This document shows positions 22,529 to 34,000 of a DNA stretch of 64,000 bases, in pieces. Position numbers and translations under genes: made by a program. This DNA is from Symmetrospora coprosmae (Eukaryota > Basidiomycota > Cystobasidiomycetes > Symmetrosporaceae), in the NCBI GenBank assembly GCA_008802785.1, contig VUYT01000005.1, forward strand, positions 62,001 through 126,000. The letters are read 5' to 3'. The notes beneath the pieces are model-generated. The model did no database searches, was not told where the DNA came from, and saw only the letters and a list, made by a program, of their open reading frames with translations. Positions within the stretch are counted from its first letter, which is position 1. Every line of letters starts with the position of its first letter.

Positions 22529-25500
22529 ATGTCGTCAACCTCCTCGTCAAGACCTCGGAACGGCAAGAGCACAGCTGGCTACGAGGCTCTGCCAGCTCTG
22601 GATGAAGAAGAACTCGCGTCTGATCGCGATGAACAGCTGGATGGCTCCGGGGCGCTGCAGGATGGGCAGGATGGGCAGGATGAGGATGACGGAGACGCGG
22701 CAGCCCGTAGCAGCAGTGCAGGACGAGGACGCCAGGGATCCTCGGACCGGTCATCCGAGCAGCTGCAGAGAGCGAAGCGCCCTGCTCACGGACATCATCG
22801 CACGCGCTCAACGACCCTCTCCGTAGCGAGCATCGGGCAGGCCGTCGACATCAGGCATCTCGACGCGAAGCTCAGGCAGTGGACACAGACCGTCAGCGCA
22901 CGCTTCGGCGCAGGTAGGAAGCGTGAGTCGCGGTGCCGTTTTGATAGAGTTGGACAGTCTAGTGAAGCTGTTGAATCGCAACACGTAAACTGACACGGGC
23001 CCCGCCCACAACGTGACGCACAGGCAAAGCCGCACGGGACTTGTCGGTTCCGTACGAGATCCTGGCCAGCGCGTTTGGCAATGTAGAACCGAGCAAGGAG
23101 AGAGACCCGTCGCTGCCCATCAAGACGCTCGACCACAAGCCGCCGCTGCCCCACTCGGAGTTCGTCGTCGTCGTCAACAGCATAAAGTCGGCCATCGCGC
23201 TCGGGGTCAACCCCCGACTGAACAGGGCGGGGACGAGCGGGTCCTACTTTGCCAAGCTCCCCTCAGGGCGGACAGTGGGCATCTTCAAGCCAAAGAACGA
23301 GGAGCCGTACGGCTCGCTCAACCCAAAATGGAGCAAGTGGTTTCACCGCCACTTCCTCGCGCCGTTTGTCGGGTTCGGCCGTGCGTGCCTCTTGCCCAAC
23401 TTCAGCTATCTATCGGAAGCAGGCGCATCGCTGCTGTCCAGCAAGCTCGAGCTCCATATTGTCCCGCCGACCGACCTCGTCAGCCTCTCCTCGCCGGCCT
23501 TCTTCTACGACTGGATAGACCGGCACGCCTACCAGAAGAAGAAGCGGCCCCTGCCGGAGAAGATTGGCAGTCTGCAGCTGTTCCTTGACGGCTACAAGGA
23601 CGCCAGCGATTTCTTGAAGGAGCACCCCTGGCCAGGCAGGGCGGCGCGCGACACGCTCGATCTTCAGGGGACCGTCAACGAAAGGCAGAGAAGGCGGCGG
23701 AGACGCAGGAACTGCACCACTGCATGCAGACTGCTCTGTGGGACAGCAGGCGTGTACGACGACGACGAGGACGACAGTGACGATGGCGGAGACAGCGATG
23801 CTGGAGGTTCCGATGTGGATGACAGAAGTCCAAGGCTCTCTGCAGAGAATCTGCTGGCTGGCACGGAGCGCATGCCACTCACATGGACGCAAGAGCTGAT
23901 GGATGATTTCAGGCTGGAGCTGGTGCGTTGATCCTGCTTTGCTACGGACGCACTCGAGCTTGCAGCTGATCACTCCAACCCACGCACAGGAGAAACTGGT
24001 CATCCTGGACGTCCTGATGCGGAACACCGATAGAGGTCTAGACAAGTACGATGCACCTCTTCAGAGCTGTGTCAGCTTGCGTGGCAGACTGACGCCCTGG
24101 TGCATCTCCTCCCGCGCTGTAGTTTCATGGTCAAGGTCTGCCAAGGCCCATGTCGGCGTCGACCATCTGCAGCCTCTCTCCGCCGGCCCGCAAAGGAGAC
24201 ATCCGAGGTCAAGGGTGGCACCAGAACTCCGCCACAACAGCCAAAGGCTCGCGAGGGGCTGTCTCTGCATCCTCCGGGTGGACGCCCAGACGGCCAGTCT
24301 ACGCCAGAAGACGAGCCTTACACTGCCAGACCCCATGTCCACATCGCGGCCATCGACAACTCGCTCTCCTTTCCGATTCACCACCCAAACAGCTGGCGCT
24401 CGTACTGCTACGGATGGCTCTTCCTGCCATCGTCGCTCATCGGCCGGCCCTTCTCACAGCAGACGCGAGACCATTTCTTGCCGCTCCTCACCGACCCGAA
24501 ATGGTGGTCGCAGACAGTGTTCGATTTGCGCAAGCTCTTTGAGACGGACGAAGACTTCAATGACAAGATGTTCCTGAAGCAAATCGGTGTGCTCAAAGGG
24601 CAGGCGTGGAACGTCGTGCAGAGCCTACGGAACAGCGACGAAGGCCCGCTCGAGCTCTGCAGGCGGCGCACCTGCGTTGTGCATGATGATGAAGTTGTCG
24701 TGGCGGACGATGAGACGGCCAAGGAGATGCTGGCAGAGACGGCCCGCGTGACAGTTCGAAGCAGCGGCGAAGGCGACGATCAGCATAATAACGGGACGGT
24801 ATATCGCCCATCGATGGACCGGCACATGTCGGCGAGCGTTGGATCACTACCGCCTGCTGGTCGATCTGGGGCCAAGCCTGCCTACACGCGTCACTCCTCC
24901 GAGCGGCCCACTCGCTCAGTGGCCAGCTCTCGGCCGATCTCTGCGCAGTTCAGCAGCAATCGCCCTCACCTGCGGCCCATCCCGACATCACAGTACATCG
25001 ACCTGAATCGGCCGACGTTCGGCTCTGCGTCGGGCGTGTCGATGATGGAGCACATGGAACGCCTCCAGAGGAGGGAAGAGGATGTCTCGACAATCATGGA
25101 CAAGGCGCTGCACCCACGGCTGCTCCGCAGAGGCGGCAAGGAGGCTGCAGCCACGGGAGAAGAGGAGGAAAACGAGGAAGAAGAGACGCTCCTGCCATCG
25201 TCGCCGTCGTATGGCTCTACGACGCACTCCCGCAGATCGGCTCGCCAGGGCGCCAGCATGGACCTTGACCGGCGAACCCTCGGCAGAGATCTCGAGGCGA
25301 ATGAGGCCGTGCTGGGCGGAAGTACCGGCCGGTCAAGAAGCGGTAGTATTGACGAGGTGGGCGCCAGGCGTGCGGGGAGATACGACTTCGGTCGCGGGGC
25401 GAATGGGTCCACCGTGTCGCAGCGCGGAATTGGCGGCGCGCCTGCGCACACCGAATTCACCAAGATTGTGATTGTCGAGGTGGGCCGTCTCAACTTCCGA

Positions 25501-25591
25501 ACAAACCAGAGTGTCATAGACTGATCGGGATGTGGTCCCACCGCAGCGCGTGGAGGAAGTGGACGCGCGTCCATACTTTGTGCGGTTCTGA
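22529..25591 (+). CDS. LSB6: Type II phosphatidylinositol 4-kinase
   Basis: Makes PI4P on endosomal/vacuolar and plasma membranes. Exons 22529-22913, 23024-23922, 23990-24045, 24123-25479 and 25547-25591 give 913 aa, about twice the catalytic core. Kinase landmarks: NRAGTSGSYF (nucleotide loop), RTVGIFKPKNEEPYG with the ATP-site Lys, GEKIGS-like PEKIGSLQLFLDGYKDA, RNTDRGLDN|FMVKV (catalytic region, across intron 3), HIAAIDNSLSFPIHHP (metal-binding Asp) and WRSYCYGWLFLP. An acidic Asp/Glu insert (DDDEDDSDDGGDSDAGG, about residues 375-395) and a long Ser/Arg/Glu-rich tail flank the core. The last exon of 45 nt restores the family end (IVIVE|RVEEVD...). The frame would otherwise run to a stop at 25524, so intron retention gives only a slightly different tail. 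Confidence 0.93.
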
Positions 25592-25862
25592 CGAACTCGG
25601 TGGCGGCATACGAGCGGGGTCATAAAAATACGGTGCAGTCGGCAGGACAGTTGCCGCGTTGTGCACACATGATGTTGTCGTCTTTACTATCGTTCGTTGT
25701 TACGGTGCATGATATGAGCAAAGTACCTCCTTCTAAGCAGCTCCTCGGAATGGTGTAACGCCATCCGCCGTTGTCTTGTCGAGCACACTGCGCACAAACG
25801 GCACGCGCACTCTTTGGAAGAGCCCGCACTCCATGCGGAACAGCGGGCATTAATTGACAATC

Positions 25863-26761
25863 ATGGCATCCAAGGAAGGAGGAGCGTACGGAGGAGCGAC
25901 GACGACGACGGGAAAGGAGAGGAAGACGTGGGACAAGGCTGCGTACGCCGGCAAGGCAAAGGAGAAGGATGAGGAATACGCAGCACGGGCAAAGGAGCGT
26001 GCCGAGGCGCTCAAGCAGGGTGAGGGCAGGGGCAACACATTCAACGGACGCCATGCGCTGTGCATGATGCGAGCTATCTGGCTGCGGAGCTGACTGCATG
26101 ATGCCGCTGTGCCATCTGTGTTTGTCCGCTGTCGTTGCGCCGCACACAGGCAAGAAGGCACCCCGGCGGCGAACAGAGGTCCTGCCCAAAGCGACAAAGC
26201 TGCTGGAAGCCCGAGAGGAGCCAATGGAGCTCGACAAGAATATGAACAAGACCGTCATCGTCGCCAGTGGTCGTCCGGGCTTTACGTGCGAGATGTGCCG
26301 ATGGACGGTCAAGGATAGCGCATCCTATCTGGATCACGTCAATGGGCGGTTCCGTGAGTCACGATTGCACAGCGCTCCATGCACACATCGTCGAGGAGAA
26401 TAGCAAGTGGCTGACGTGTCATGCTTCACCTGTGCTGTCGTCCATCGCTGCCGCCTTCTTCGGCACGCCAGACCTGCGCAAGCTCGGACAGACGACGAAA
26501 GTAGCACGCTCAACACTGCAAGAAGTACAGGCCAAGATCCAGTCGCTGCGGGAGCAGTCAGCGAAGCGGATGGACGCGAAGAAGTACGACTTCCAGCAGC
26601 GCTTGAAAGACCTGAAGCAGATCGAGGAGGATGACGCGCAGTTGCGCAAGGAGAAGAAGCGCGAAGAGAAGGAGCGCAAGGCCGCTCTCGAGAAGGAACA
26701 GGCTGGGAAGGATGCAGACCCGGAGATGATGGCTGCCATGGGCTTTGCCTCGTTCGGTTGA
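25863..26761 (+). CDS. SNU23: U4/U6.U5 tri-snRNP zinc-finger protein Snu23
   Basis: Spliceosomal protein of the B complex. Exons 25863-26019, 26150-26353 and 26472-26761 give 216 aa, the normal size. The N-terminal basic/charged region has KTWDKAAYAGKAKE; MELDKNMNKTVIV precedes a matrin-type C2H2 finger: FTCEMCRWTVKDSASYLDHVNGRFH. The second His codon is created by splicing (26353|26472), which confirms the join. After it come LRKLGQTTKVARSTLQEV and a highly charged coiled coil (RLKDLKQIEEDDAQLRKEKKREE). ATG 25863 is the first in frame. Family assignment is secure from finger spacing and flanking motifs. Confidence 0.9.
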
Positions 26762-27129
26762 GCCGGGACGACCACCGCCGATGAGGCGCGCTCACGACGC
26801 GCAAGCCGGGCAGTATCTTACGCGCCGCTGTCCCACTCCTGCGAGCTAAGGGCAGTCGCAATAGCGGCGGATACAGAGGCGCGCTGCTTCGACTTTGGCT
26901 ATGGCAGCAGGATGCCCCGCTCCACGTACCCGACCTGCGCGCACCGGGCGCATACTGCGATGCCAGCACTGCACACAATGAACCTTTGGCACGGGAACAT
27001 TACCTCAACCAGGCGACTCCGACGATGCTCGAGGTGGCGCAAGGCCTGAGTAGCCATGAATTGCAGGCTGCCCTGGGGTAACGATACAGCAGTTCTGTTG
27101 TTGTACAGTCGGCCTGCACCAATGATCGT
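26762..27129. other. Intergenic, no clear gene
   Basis: Downstream of SNU23. Only unsupported open frames are present on either strand. Confidence 0.4.
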
Positions 27130-27340
27130 CAACTGCTCTGACGAATCTGCTATACCATCGTTGTCTCGCTGCCACGCTGATCATCCTTTCCGGCCTCTTC
27201 ATCAACTCCCTCCCACCTAAGCCATCTCGTATTCCCCCGGACCGGAAAAACCCTCGTACAGCCAGCACAATAAGATCGGTGAAGCTGGCGGCGTGGATGG
27301 GGCTGGTGGTGCCAATTGACGAGGCGTTCACCTGTCTATC
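27130..27340 (-). pseudogene. Relic of the 3' end of an MFS transporter gene
   Basis: On the minus strand this stretch encodes DLIVLAVRGFFRSGG..GLGGRELMKRPE, which matches the C-terminus of the MFS protein at 29935-31781 (SLVVLAARGPLRSN..GWGGKDDWQLVKRPE). Nucleotide similarity continues into the following bases (a shared GGCAGCGAGAC). Only this tail of roughly 180 bp is recognisable and no transmembrane region precedes it, so it is a decayed partial copy rather than a gene. Confidence 0.55.
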
Positions 27341-27461
27341 TTCTCCCCTATGCGGGCAATGCATACATCCTCGGGCGCTTTCACATCAAGCACGCGAGCA
27401 CAGGGGCGCGAGCGCCGAAGAGATATCAGCTTCGTGCAAGACCACATGTACGCAGTACGAG

Positions 27462-27509
27462 GCCGTTAGGCGCACTGCGTACCTGGCCGTTAGGCGCACT
27501 GCGTACCTG
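27462..27509. repeat. Perfect 24-bp tandem duplication
   Basis: The unit beginning gccgttaggcgcactgcg is present twice back to back. It lies in non-coding or decayed sequence next to the MFS relic. Confidence 0.85.
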
Positions 27510-27683
27510 CAAGAGCGACACTCTGTGACATTGAGCGAGAGGAAAGTGCCTGCCAGCTCGGCAGTATCGTCATCGACGGTCAAGATGGCCTCGTCGTGGG
27601 CGGTCTCGGCGCCTCGCTAGCCTTTTCTCTTCAGGACTTCTCGTGGATAGTCCACCACTGCCGAGCAGAGAAAGGAGGCAAGG

Positions 27684-28823
27684 TCAGCACACCAATTTGA
27701 ATAGCTGACAACGAGCAGCTCGCAGACGCACCCTGTGCTCCTCTTTGTCGGCAGCGAGCTCGGCCCATCTGCTGTGGGCCGGAATGTCAGGCGGGAGAAT
27801 GATGATCAGGACGGGCCTGGTAGCGAGGCCGAAGATTTCTCGCAGATGCGCCAGAATCGATCGCACCGCATCGCGTGACAGGATGTGGTCCTGTAATCTT
27901 CCACTCCGGCGATTGCCATTTGGCGCGGAGAGTTGTGTCGACAACCCCATCATGTACCTCTTCAACCTTGCATGACGCAAAGTCGAGAGGACATGAGGGG
28001 TGTCCTCTGTATGCGAATTCTGGGCGAGAGCGTGCACAAGCGCATGCGTTTGGAGCGTGGTGTCGGTGACGTGACCGCTGGGAGAGTGGAGTAGAATTGG
28101 GAAGATCGGGATGCAGGGATCGTCCGCTACCATATTGAAATCGCCAATGAGCAGCCGCAGCAGCGTCGTCTAGATCTCGTGCGCAAAGAAGATGTCGATG
28201 GACGGCAAGATGAGACCGCAGATGAGGCGCTGCTGGAGGAGCGTTCGCAGGTACGAAGGCGCGACGACGATGGCACGTCCTCTTCGCACTTCCCGTCACT
28301 CAAGTCGTTAATAGACTCCGTCGCCGATCTTTGCAGGAGGATGATGACGATGTCTTCGAGTTGGACATCTTCCAAAGCGGCCCGCACTTTGCTGCGATAC
28401 AGAACCCTGAACTGCTCGTTGATGCTGTCGAATGCGGTAGCTGATTCATCTCCGGCTTCGCGTGCCTGGCTGATGGTCTTGTAATGAAGCAGGATCGTGC
28501 CGCGGATCTACGACACGCAGATCCACGCGTGGACCATGGGAATGAGCATAGCCGTGGGCACACACGTGACGGCGGCAATGGTCTCTGCTCCAAGCCGGCC
28601 CCCGGCCTGAGCAATCGTCAGGCCCGAGCCATCCCTTGCAAGCTGTGTCGCCTTGGTCTCTGTCATAGGCCGAGCCGCTGCTTTGGCGATTGTCAAGCCT
28701 GGGCCATCCGCGCGAGCTGAGTCGTCTTGGTGTGTCGGTCACGCTGTGCGTTGATGGTTGCGGCTTGCTCGAGAAGAGACAAAGTTGATGCTGGGTCCGT
28801 GTCGCGGCGCAGGTGCCGCTCAT
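27684..28823 (-). other. Possible decayed minus-strand gene(s) of unknown family
   Basis: Several protein-like stretches appear on the minus strand but in shifting frames. At 28.8-28.5 kb: SLLEQAATINAQRD, then two copies of a block (TKTTQLARMAQA and TKATQLARDGSGLTIAQAG), then AETIAAVTCVPTAMLIPM with a hydrophobic end; the second repeat copy carries a frame change relative to the first. At 28.5-28.3 kb: HYKTISQAREAGDESATAF and VRAALEDVQLEDIVIILL. At 28.13-27.68 kb: a 149-codon frame containing IGDFNMVADD upstream and REIFGLATRPVLIIILPPDIP. The first block weakly resembles the pre-membrane segment of CorA-like fungal proteins, but I cannot support a family. An intact multi-exon gene is possible; a degraded one is more likely. 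Confidence 0.3.
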
Positions 28824-29662
28824 TGAAATTCAGCACAGTGGGGGCCAGGTCGGCTGCCGGACTCGGGGCCCCAAACTCCTTCTCGTATCGATGCCATGGA
28901 CAGACGGTCTGAGCGTCGCAGACCTGTTCTGCAGAGGTCGGAGGCTTCGGCCTCGCTCGCCACGCGAAGCTGCTTTGGGCGTCGATACGAGCTCGACTGC
29001 TGTGAAGAATCCGTCGAAAGAAGTCCGGTCGCTAGCTCCACCAGCCCGCCAGTCACTGACGTCCGGCTGTTTGCCAACGACCCCGCCAACACTTGGGTGA
29101 GGGAAGAACGGAGTTGTCCTGGCAAACAGATGCTCGCCCCGCACTGAGGGTCGCATCTGCAGCGCATGAAGTGACAGCGCGTGAAGTGACCGGAGCTGAC
29201 CAGCTCTTGAGTCAAAACATCTCTGCGAATACGTTGTAGCGCTTGAAGGTGCGCATGGCACCCATAATTCAGACGTCTGGGCTGGTCTGGGGCAAGAACC
29301 TGTGCGAGAAGGTTAGATCGGCGAGTGGGACGAAAAGAGGAAAGAGGAGGGCGATGGGAACACTTCCAATGCCTGTGACGTTCGTCAGACTGGGCAAATC
29401 GCTTGGCGAGCGAGCAGCATCGGGTCAGCTGATACGATGAAAGGTCACACGCGAGGAAGATCAGAGTCAGATCTGCAGGCCTTTGTGCAGTTGCGCAGGC
29501 TTGACCGACGTCTGCAGGCGATCGGATCTCATTTAGCGAGTATGCGCAGGCCGCAAAGACGTCAGACGGGCAGGGCAGAAAGCTTGTGAAGCGAGCGAAG
29601 GGGGAGGACGTGTAGATGGTGGGGCTAATCGCGTCCATCAGAGGAAGTGAGGTTGGTCGCAT
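28820..29662 (-). other. Long open frame without recognisable features
   Basis: A 280-codon ATG-started frame on the minus strand in a gene-poor region. It has no signal peptide, membrane segment, repeat or motif I recognise, and its composition (many Arg, Ser, Leu, Pro, Cys) resembles chance frames in GC-rich DNA. Recorded so that the stretch is not left blank; real coding is doubtful. Confidence 0.15.
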
Positions 29663-29934
29663 GAGGTTGGGTTAAAGGGTGGGGCCGAGCAGGAGTCAAG
29701 GAGGGTGCAGGGCGCGTGACCTTCGGGGAGGATGCGACATCCGCAGCGCTCAATGATCTTCCCGCCTGCTGAACCCGGACAGCAACTCGGCCAGCTGACT
29801 TGGTCGACGATTGAGATGGTGCGTGTCTGGAGCAGACCATCAGCTTCTTGGTAAACGGGGTCACGACATGCACTTCTCTTGTTGACCAGTCGACCTGCGT
29901 GAAAGATCCTTGCAAAAGGTTGTCTACTGACCAG

Positions 29935-31781
29935 CTAGACCTTCCCAGTCTCGCTGCCGCACTGATTTTGCTTTTCTGGTCTCTTTACTAATTGCCAGTC
30001 GTCCTTCCCTCCCCATCCGAGCCACTTCGTGTTGCTCCGCAAGGGCCCTCTTGCAGCCAGGACCACAAGACTGACGCCAAGAAGGGCGAGATTCACGCCG
30101 TAGAAGACGCGGACACCTCGTGCGAGGTAGATCTTGCTTAGAAGGCTGGAACCCACGAGCTGACCGGCGAATAAGGCGATAATGTAGATGCTGTTTAATC
30201 TCGACCCGGCAGCTGGGTTGGTCGAGAAGATGCGCGATTGGTTGGAAACCTGTGACGTGCTACGGTCAGTAATGCTCCAGTGTTGGGGTCAGCAGATTGC
30301 AAACCAACCTGGTTGAGCTGTTGACCCGCGTCCTGCACGAGGATTGCGATGACGACGACAGCAATATTGGCCTTCGCGCCGGCAGCGAGCAGGATGTTCG
30401 CGATGATGAGGCAAAGGTTGCCAAGGAGCGCCCCCACCCACGGCACCAGCCGGTCTACCAGCTTGCCTACGAGAGGCGCGGTGCACACTCCTGCGATTCC
30501 AACTAGGCCGAAAAGGCCGATGACGAGGGTGCTGTAGTTGTATGGCGCATCCGCAAGGAGGAAGGTGAGAGTGACCCAAAATGCGGAGAAGAGCGCGCTG
30601 CCGATCCCGCTGAGGATGCTACCATGTACTGAGAATAGGTACCCCAGTCAGTTGTCGCCTACAACAACTGCAGCAGAAGAGGCTCACCAAGCACAGGATT
30701 TGTGCAGATAAACTTGGCCATGGTAGGGAAGACGTGAAGGTACTTTAGATCCGGGTTCTTCGGTGGATAGTCTGGCAACGCAGCCCAGAGTGTCGCCCAG
30801 ACTAGCGCTTGAGTGCCAATAGCCATATAATAGACATTCCGCCATGAAGCGAACTCGGCCACGATCCCGGCAAGCACTCTTGCGCAGAGAATGCCAAGAA
30901 GCAGGCCGGACAGGACAATTGCCATACTCTGAGCACGCCGTGCGACCGGCGAGAGGTCCGCCGCGAGCGGGATGAGCACTTGAGGTGCGACCGTGCAGAA
31001 GCCGGTGATGAAGTTGAGGGCCTGGCAATTCGGTGATTAGCGTAATTTCTTCGGCCTGGGTTATAGCGAAACGACTCACCTGGAAGACATGGAAGGACTC
31101 GGTCACTGCAAGCCCGATGCTGAGGAGCGTAGTGATGGCAACCAGAAGGAGTATGAGACTGCGCCGACGTATCAAGTCACCCAGCGGCGTGATGAGGAGG
31201 AGACCGCCTGCATAGCCTCCCTGCAAGAGCGTCGGGATATGTGTGGCTTCTTCGTATCTGCGAGGCGAAGAGACAGTATCAGCACTGAGGCTACGGCTGT
31301 AACGATGTCGGGCCGGCACTCACGAAACGCCGAAAGAATCCGAATACTGGATGAGCAGCGGCTGGCAGTAGTATAGGTTCGCTACCGTGAAGGTCGAGGC
31401 CTAGGTGCGTAGCGGATCAGCAGGAGCTGACGCACGCGATGGCGAGATACGCCCTACGAAGGCAAACAAATAGTTCAGAAAGGGTGAAAAGGGCACTGGC
31501 TTGTCCGGATCGTAGCGCCTCGATTTTGGGATGGGCAGGAAGTAAAAGTCATTGCTGCGCAGGGCCGGAGCGGGTTCTGGAGGTTGTGGAGCGATGACTG
31601 CACGAGCTTCCGCTTTCTTCTCAGTCGTAGAATCTGCAGCCGTGTCTGCTCGTTCTGGTCGTGCATTCGGTGGATAGTCCTTCACGTCCTCGGCGCAATC
31701 GTGGGCATCCCTCTGCGTCCCGGCGGCGGTTTCCCGACCTGCGAGCCGCGAGCTGGTTGAGGGCGCCTCGAGGGAGGTCAT
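29935..31781 (-). CDS. MFS transporter (12-TMS)
   Basis: Major facilitator permease, substrate unknown. Exons on the minus strand: 31781-31458, 31400-31324, 31257-31080, 31021-30688, 30628-30309 and 30249-29935 (515 aa). A hydrophilic N-terminus of about 80 residues ends in SRRYDPDKPVPFSPF, followed by 12 hydrophobic segments. Motifs: PLGDLIRRRSLIL (motif A, G-D-x-x-R-R-R), ALNFITGFCTVAPQVLIPLAADL, and FGLVGIAGVCTAPLVGKLVDRL in the second half. The pattern resembles the YnfM/'MFS_1' permeases that lack the classic sugar-porter signatures. All five introns are 57-66 nt. A relic of its 3' end lies at 27130-27340. It is divergent from the LRR-like gene at 32439. Confidence 0.9.
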
Positions 31782-32438
31782 TCTGCCGGCAACTGCATGT
31801 GTACTTTGAGGAATAGAGGAGAGCAGGAGATAGGATGGGCCCGATGGCGCATGCGAGTGGGCGAGATGAGATGTGCCTGTCTATACGCGCTATCTTCGGC
31901 ATACGGGGGCGGCGATCCCGAGAGATGCCGAATTATATACGCGTGAAGCACGACACGGTTTGTCCAGCCCTGATAGCGACAATCAGGTCCGCACTAGCCA
32001 GATCCGCAATGAAGTACGTACAGCGCAGCAAGAAGAGGCCTCGCTCGAGTGGAAGCGAGCTTTCCCGCTCGCGCCCATCTCGTCCGTAGGCGATGAAGAT
32101 GCGCGGCATCATCAGCTTCTTCACTCGCTAGGGCTTGACAGCATCGCAGCCCCAATTGCGACGGCTCTGACGCCAGACGTGATGCCACGCGACCGCTGAC
32201 TGACTCTCCGCGAGCATTGACCTGCTCGAACACGGCGGAACACAGCCGGCGCGGAGGGGACGGACGGTCGACACGGTCCGGACTGTGCGACGCAAACAGC
32301 GGCACCGGGTCCGACGATCTCTGCAGAGCTGACGGGAGTACGCTTCTTGGCCCTCTCTGCTTCTGACGACTCTGCTCCATTCGCAATCTCCTTACGCCCC
32401 GCGTCACTGCTCCTGCTCTTGCCCGTACTTTCGCTGCC
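31782..32438. promoter_or_regulatory. Divergent upstream region between MFS and LRR-like genes
   Basis: 657 bp between two ATGs facing apart. Open frames cross it, but none is supported. Confidence 0.45.
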
Positions 32439-33593
32439 ATGACCCTCGACGACGTACCCTCCGCGCTCCACCTCACCGCTCGCGATTCCGTCTTCATCGA
32501 CTTCTCAACTTCCTTCCAGTTCGCCGAGGACGCCAACGACCCGCTGTACCCTTATACCCCACCGTCGCTCTCGGACTCCGTCGCACAGCTCATCGCGACA
32601 ACCGCCCCTGCCTCTGTGCGAACCTTGATCCTCTCCGTGCCATACCTGCCACGGAGCGCACAGACGGACGACGCGCTCGCGGCACTGCGGAGCTTCCTAT
32701 CCAGCCCGGCCTGCGGTGCAGTGCGCACGGTCAAGATCTGCGGGAGCTGCCATCTGCTCAATGACAGGTGGACCCTAGACGTCCTCAAACGGCGCTTCGG
32801 GCGAGACGGGGACTCGAAAAAGTGCATGGAGGAGCTCATACTGCAGGCCGACGGGGACAGCTACGCGATGGCTGCGGTCCTCGCTGCGTTCGAAGGCGTC
32901 AAGAAGCTCCGATGCACCTTGGGTCAAGTGCATGCGAGCTTCAAGGAGGAAACGCTCAGGACGATGGAGCAGCTAGAGGAGCTCGACATCGAAGTGACAG
33001 GCGATGCGTTTCAGCCGCGCAGCTTGACTGCGCTGCGGTCTCTGCGAGTTACTTTTGATGACTGGGACGGCCAGGGCGGGAGCCTGAGCGAAGCGCTCGC
33101 TGGGGCAGACTTGGATTCGCTTGCCTTGTCGCGGCGAGCCTGTCCGATGGTGAAGAGGCGCGACCCTCCTTCGAACGCCTTCGACCCTTATACGAGGGCG
33201 ACCAAGCCCGTCTACTCTTCGCCGACCAAGCTTCTCTCGGGGCTCTCCACGCTCGGCCACCTGGAGATCGCCTCCGGGTCTCTCAACGAGCCACTTGCGC
33301 TCGGCATGGATCTCCTCGACAGCATCCCCGCCTCCGTCTCATCGCTGTCGTTCAGAAACATCGCGATGCCGTTGAAGCTCCTCACGGAGCTCCGCCACCG
33401 CGTCCCCTTTTCGTACCCGAACCTGGAGTGCCTGCGGGTGGATCTGTATCTGCAGGCACAGGCAGGATGGTCCTTCATCCTTGGCCTGCTCGCCGATGAC
33501 CTTGAGCAGATGGGCGTTGCCCATCATCTGATCCTCCGGAGCGAGCTGAAGAAGGAGGAGAGGGCGTTTGGGATGGTTAGTCCCAGGGCGTAA
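32439..33593 (+). CDS. LRR-like protein of unknown function
   Basis: Intronless frame of 384 codons starting at ATG 32439 (gctgccATG, good context). The sequence has spaced leucine-rich blocks (VRTLILSVPYL, VRTVKICGSC, MEELILQADG, LEELDIEVTG, LRSLRVTFDD, LGHLEIASGS, VSSLSFRNIA, LECLRVDLYL), typical of degenerate LRRs in fungal F-box-like proteins. I see no clear F-box at the N-terminus (MTLDDVPSALHLTARDSVF) and no signal peptide or membrane span. It is not obviously a close copy of the F-box gene at 5075. Function unknown; a protein-interaction role is inferred only from the repeat pattern. Confidence 0.75.
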   Translation: MTLDDVPSALHLTARDSVFIDFSTSFQFAEDANDPLYPYTPPSLSDSVAQLIATTAPASVRTLILSVPYLPRSAQTDDALAALRSFLSSPACGAVRTVKICGSCHLLNDRWTLDVLKRRFGRDGDSKKCMEELILQADGDSYAMAAVLAAFEGVKKLRCTLGQVHASFKEETLRTMEQLEELDIEVTGDAFQPRSLTALRSLRVTFDDWDGQGGSLSEALAGADLDSLALSRRACPMVKRRDPPSNAFDPYTRATKPVYSSPTKLLSGLSTLGHLEIASGSLNEPLALGMDLLDSIPASVSSLSFRNIAMPLKLLTELRHRVPFSYPNLECLRVDLYLQAQAGWSFILGLLADDLEQMGVAHHLILRSELKKEERAFGMVSPRA

Positions 33594-34000
33594 GTGATGC
33601 GCACAGCAGCGAAGATAGTGCCTCTATTGATCGACGAGTTGTGACATAGCCTTGAGCTGGTCCAATGGGTGCCGTGTTAGGAAAATCAAGGCAGCTTCGA
33701 TGGGGAGGTGGACATTAGCACGGCTTGCACGGCTACAGTGTCAGCCAGTGCCCCCATCGCTACCGCGAGAAAACTATTTGCCAATCCTGTCAAACGTGCC
33801 AGTCATGGTCATTTGCATCCGAACGAAACGCTACACCCAAAGCCAGGGGGATTACTACGCGACAGGACAGAGGCGGCCGGACGGGCCCTTTTTCGACCCA
33901 GGGAGAGGCGGCCAGAGCCTAGCGAGTATATTCTTGTCCCCTAATGAAGGAAGTCGAAGTGGAGGCGGAGGCGGAGAAGCATATCGACTTGAGATTTCCG
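33594..34000. other. Intergenic, convergent 3' ends
   Basis: Between the LRR-like gene and the 3' end of the SUMO gene. There is a short ggaggcggaggcgga run near 33960. No gene seen. Confidence 0.5.

Noticed and set aside
26899-27132. Minus-strand 77-codon frame with Cys pairs (CARCAQVGY)
   Set aside because: Too short, no spacing typical of a zinc finger, and no supporting exon nearby.
28051-28160. GDFN-like motif (IGDFNMVADD) suggesting a LINE or AP-type endonuclease
   Set aside because: Only the short motif matches; the flanking sequence does not follow an endonuclease pattern and a stop precedes it, so no element is called.
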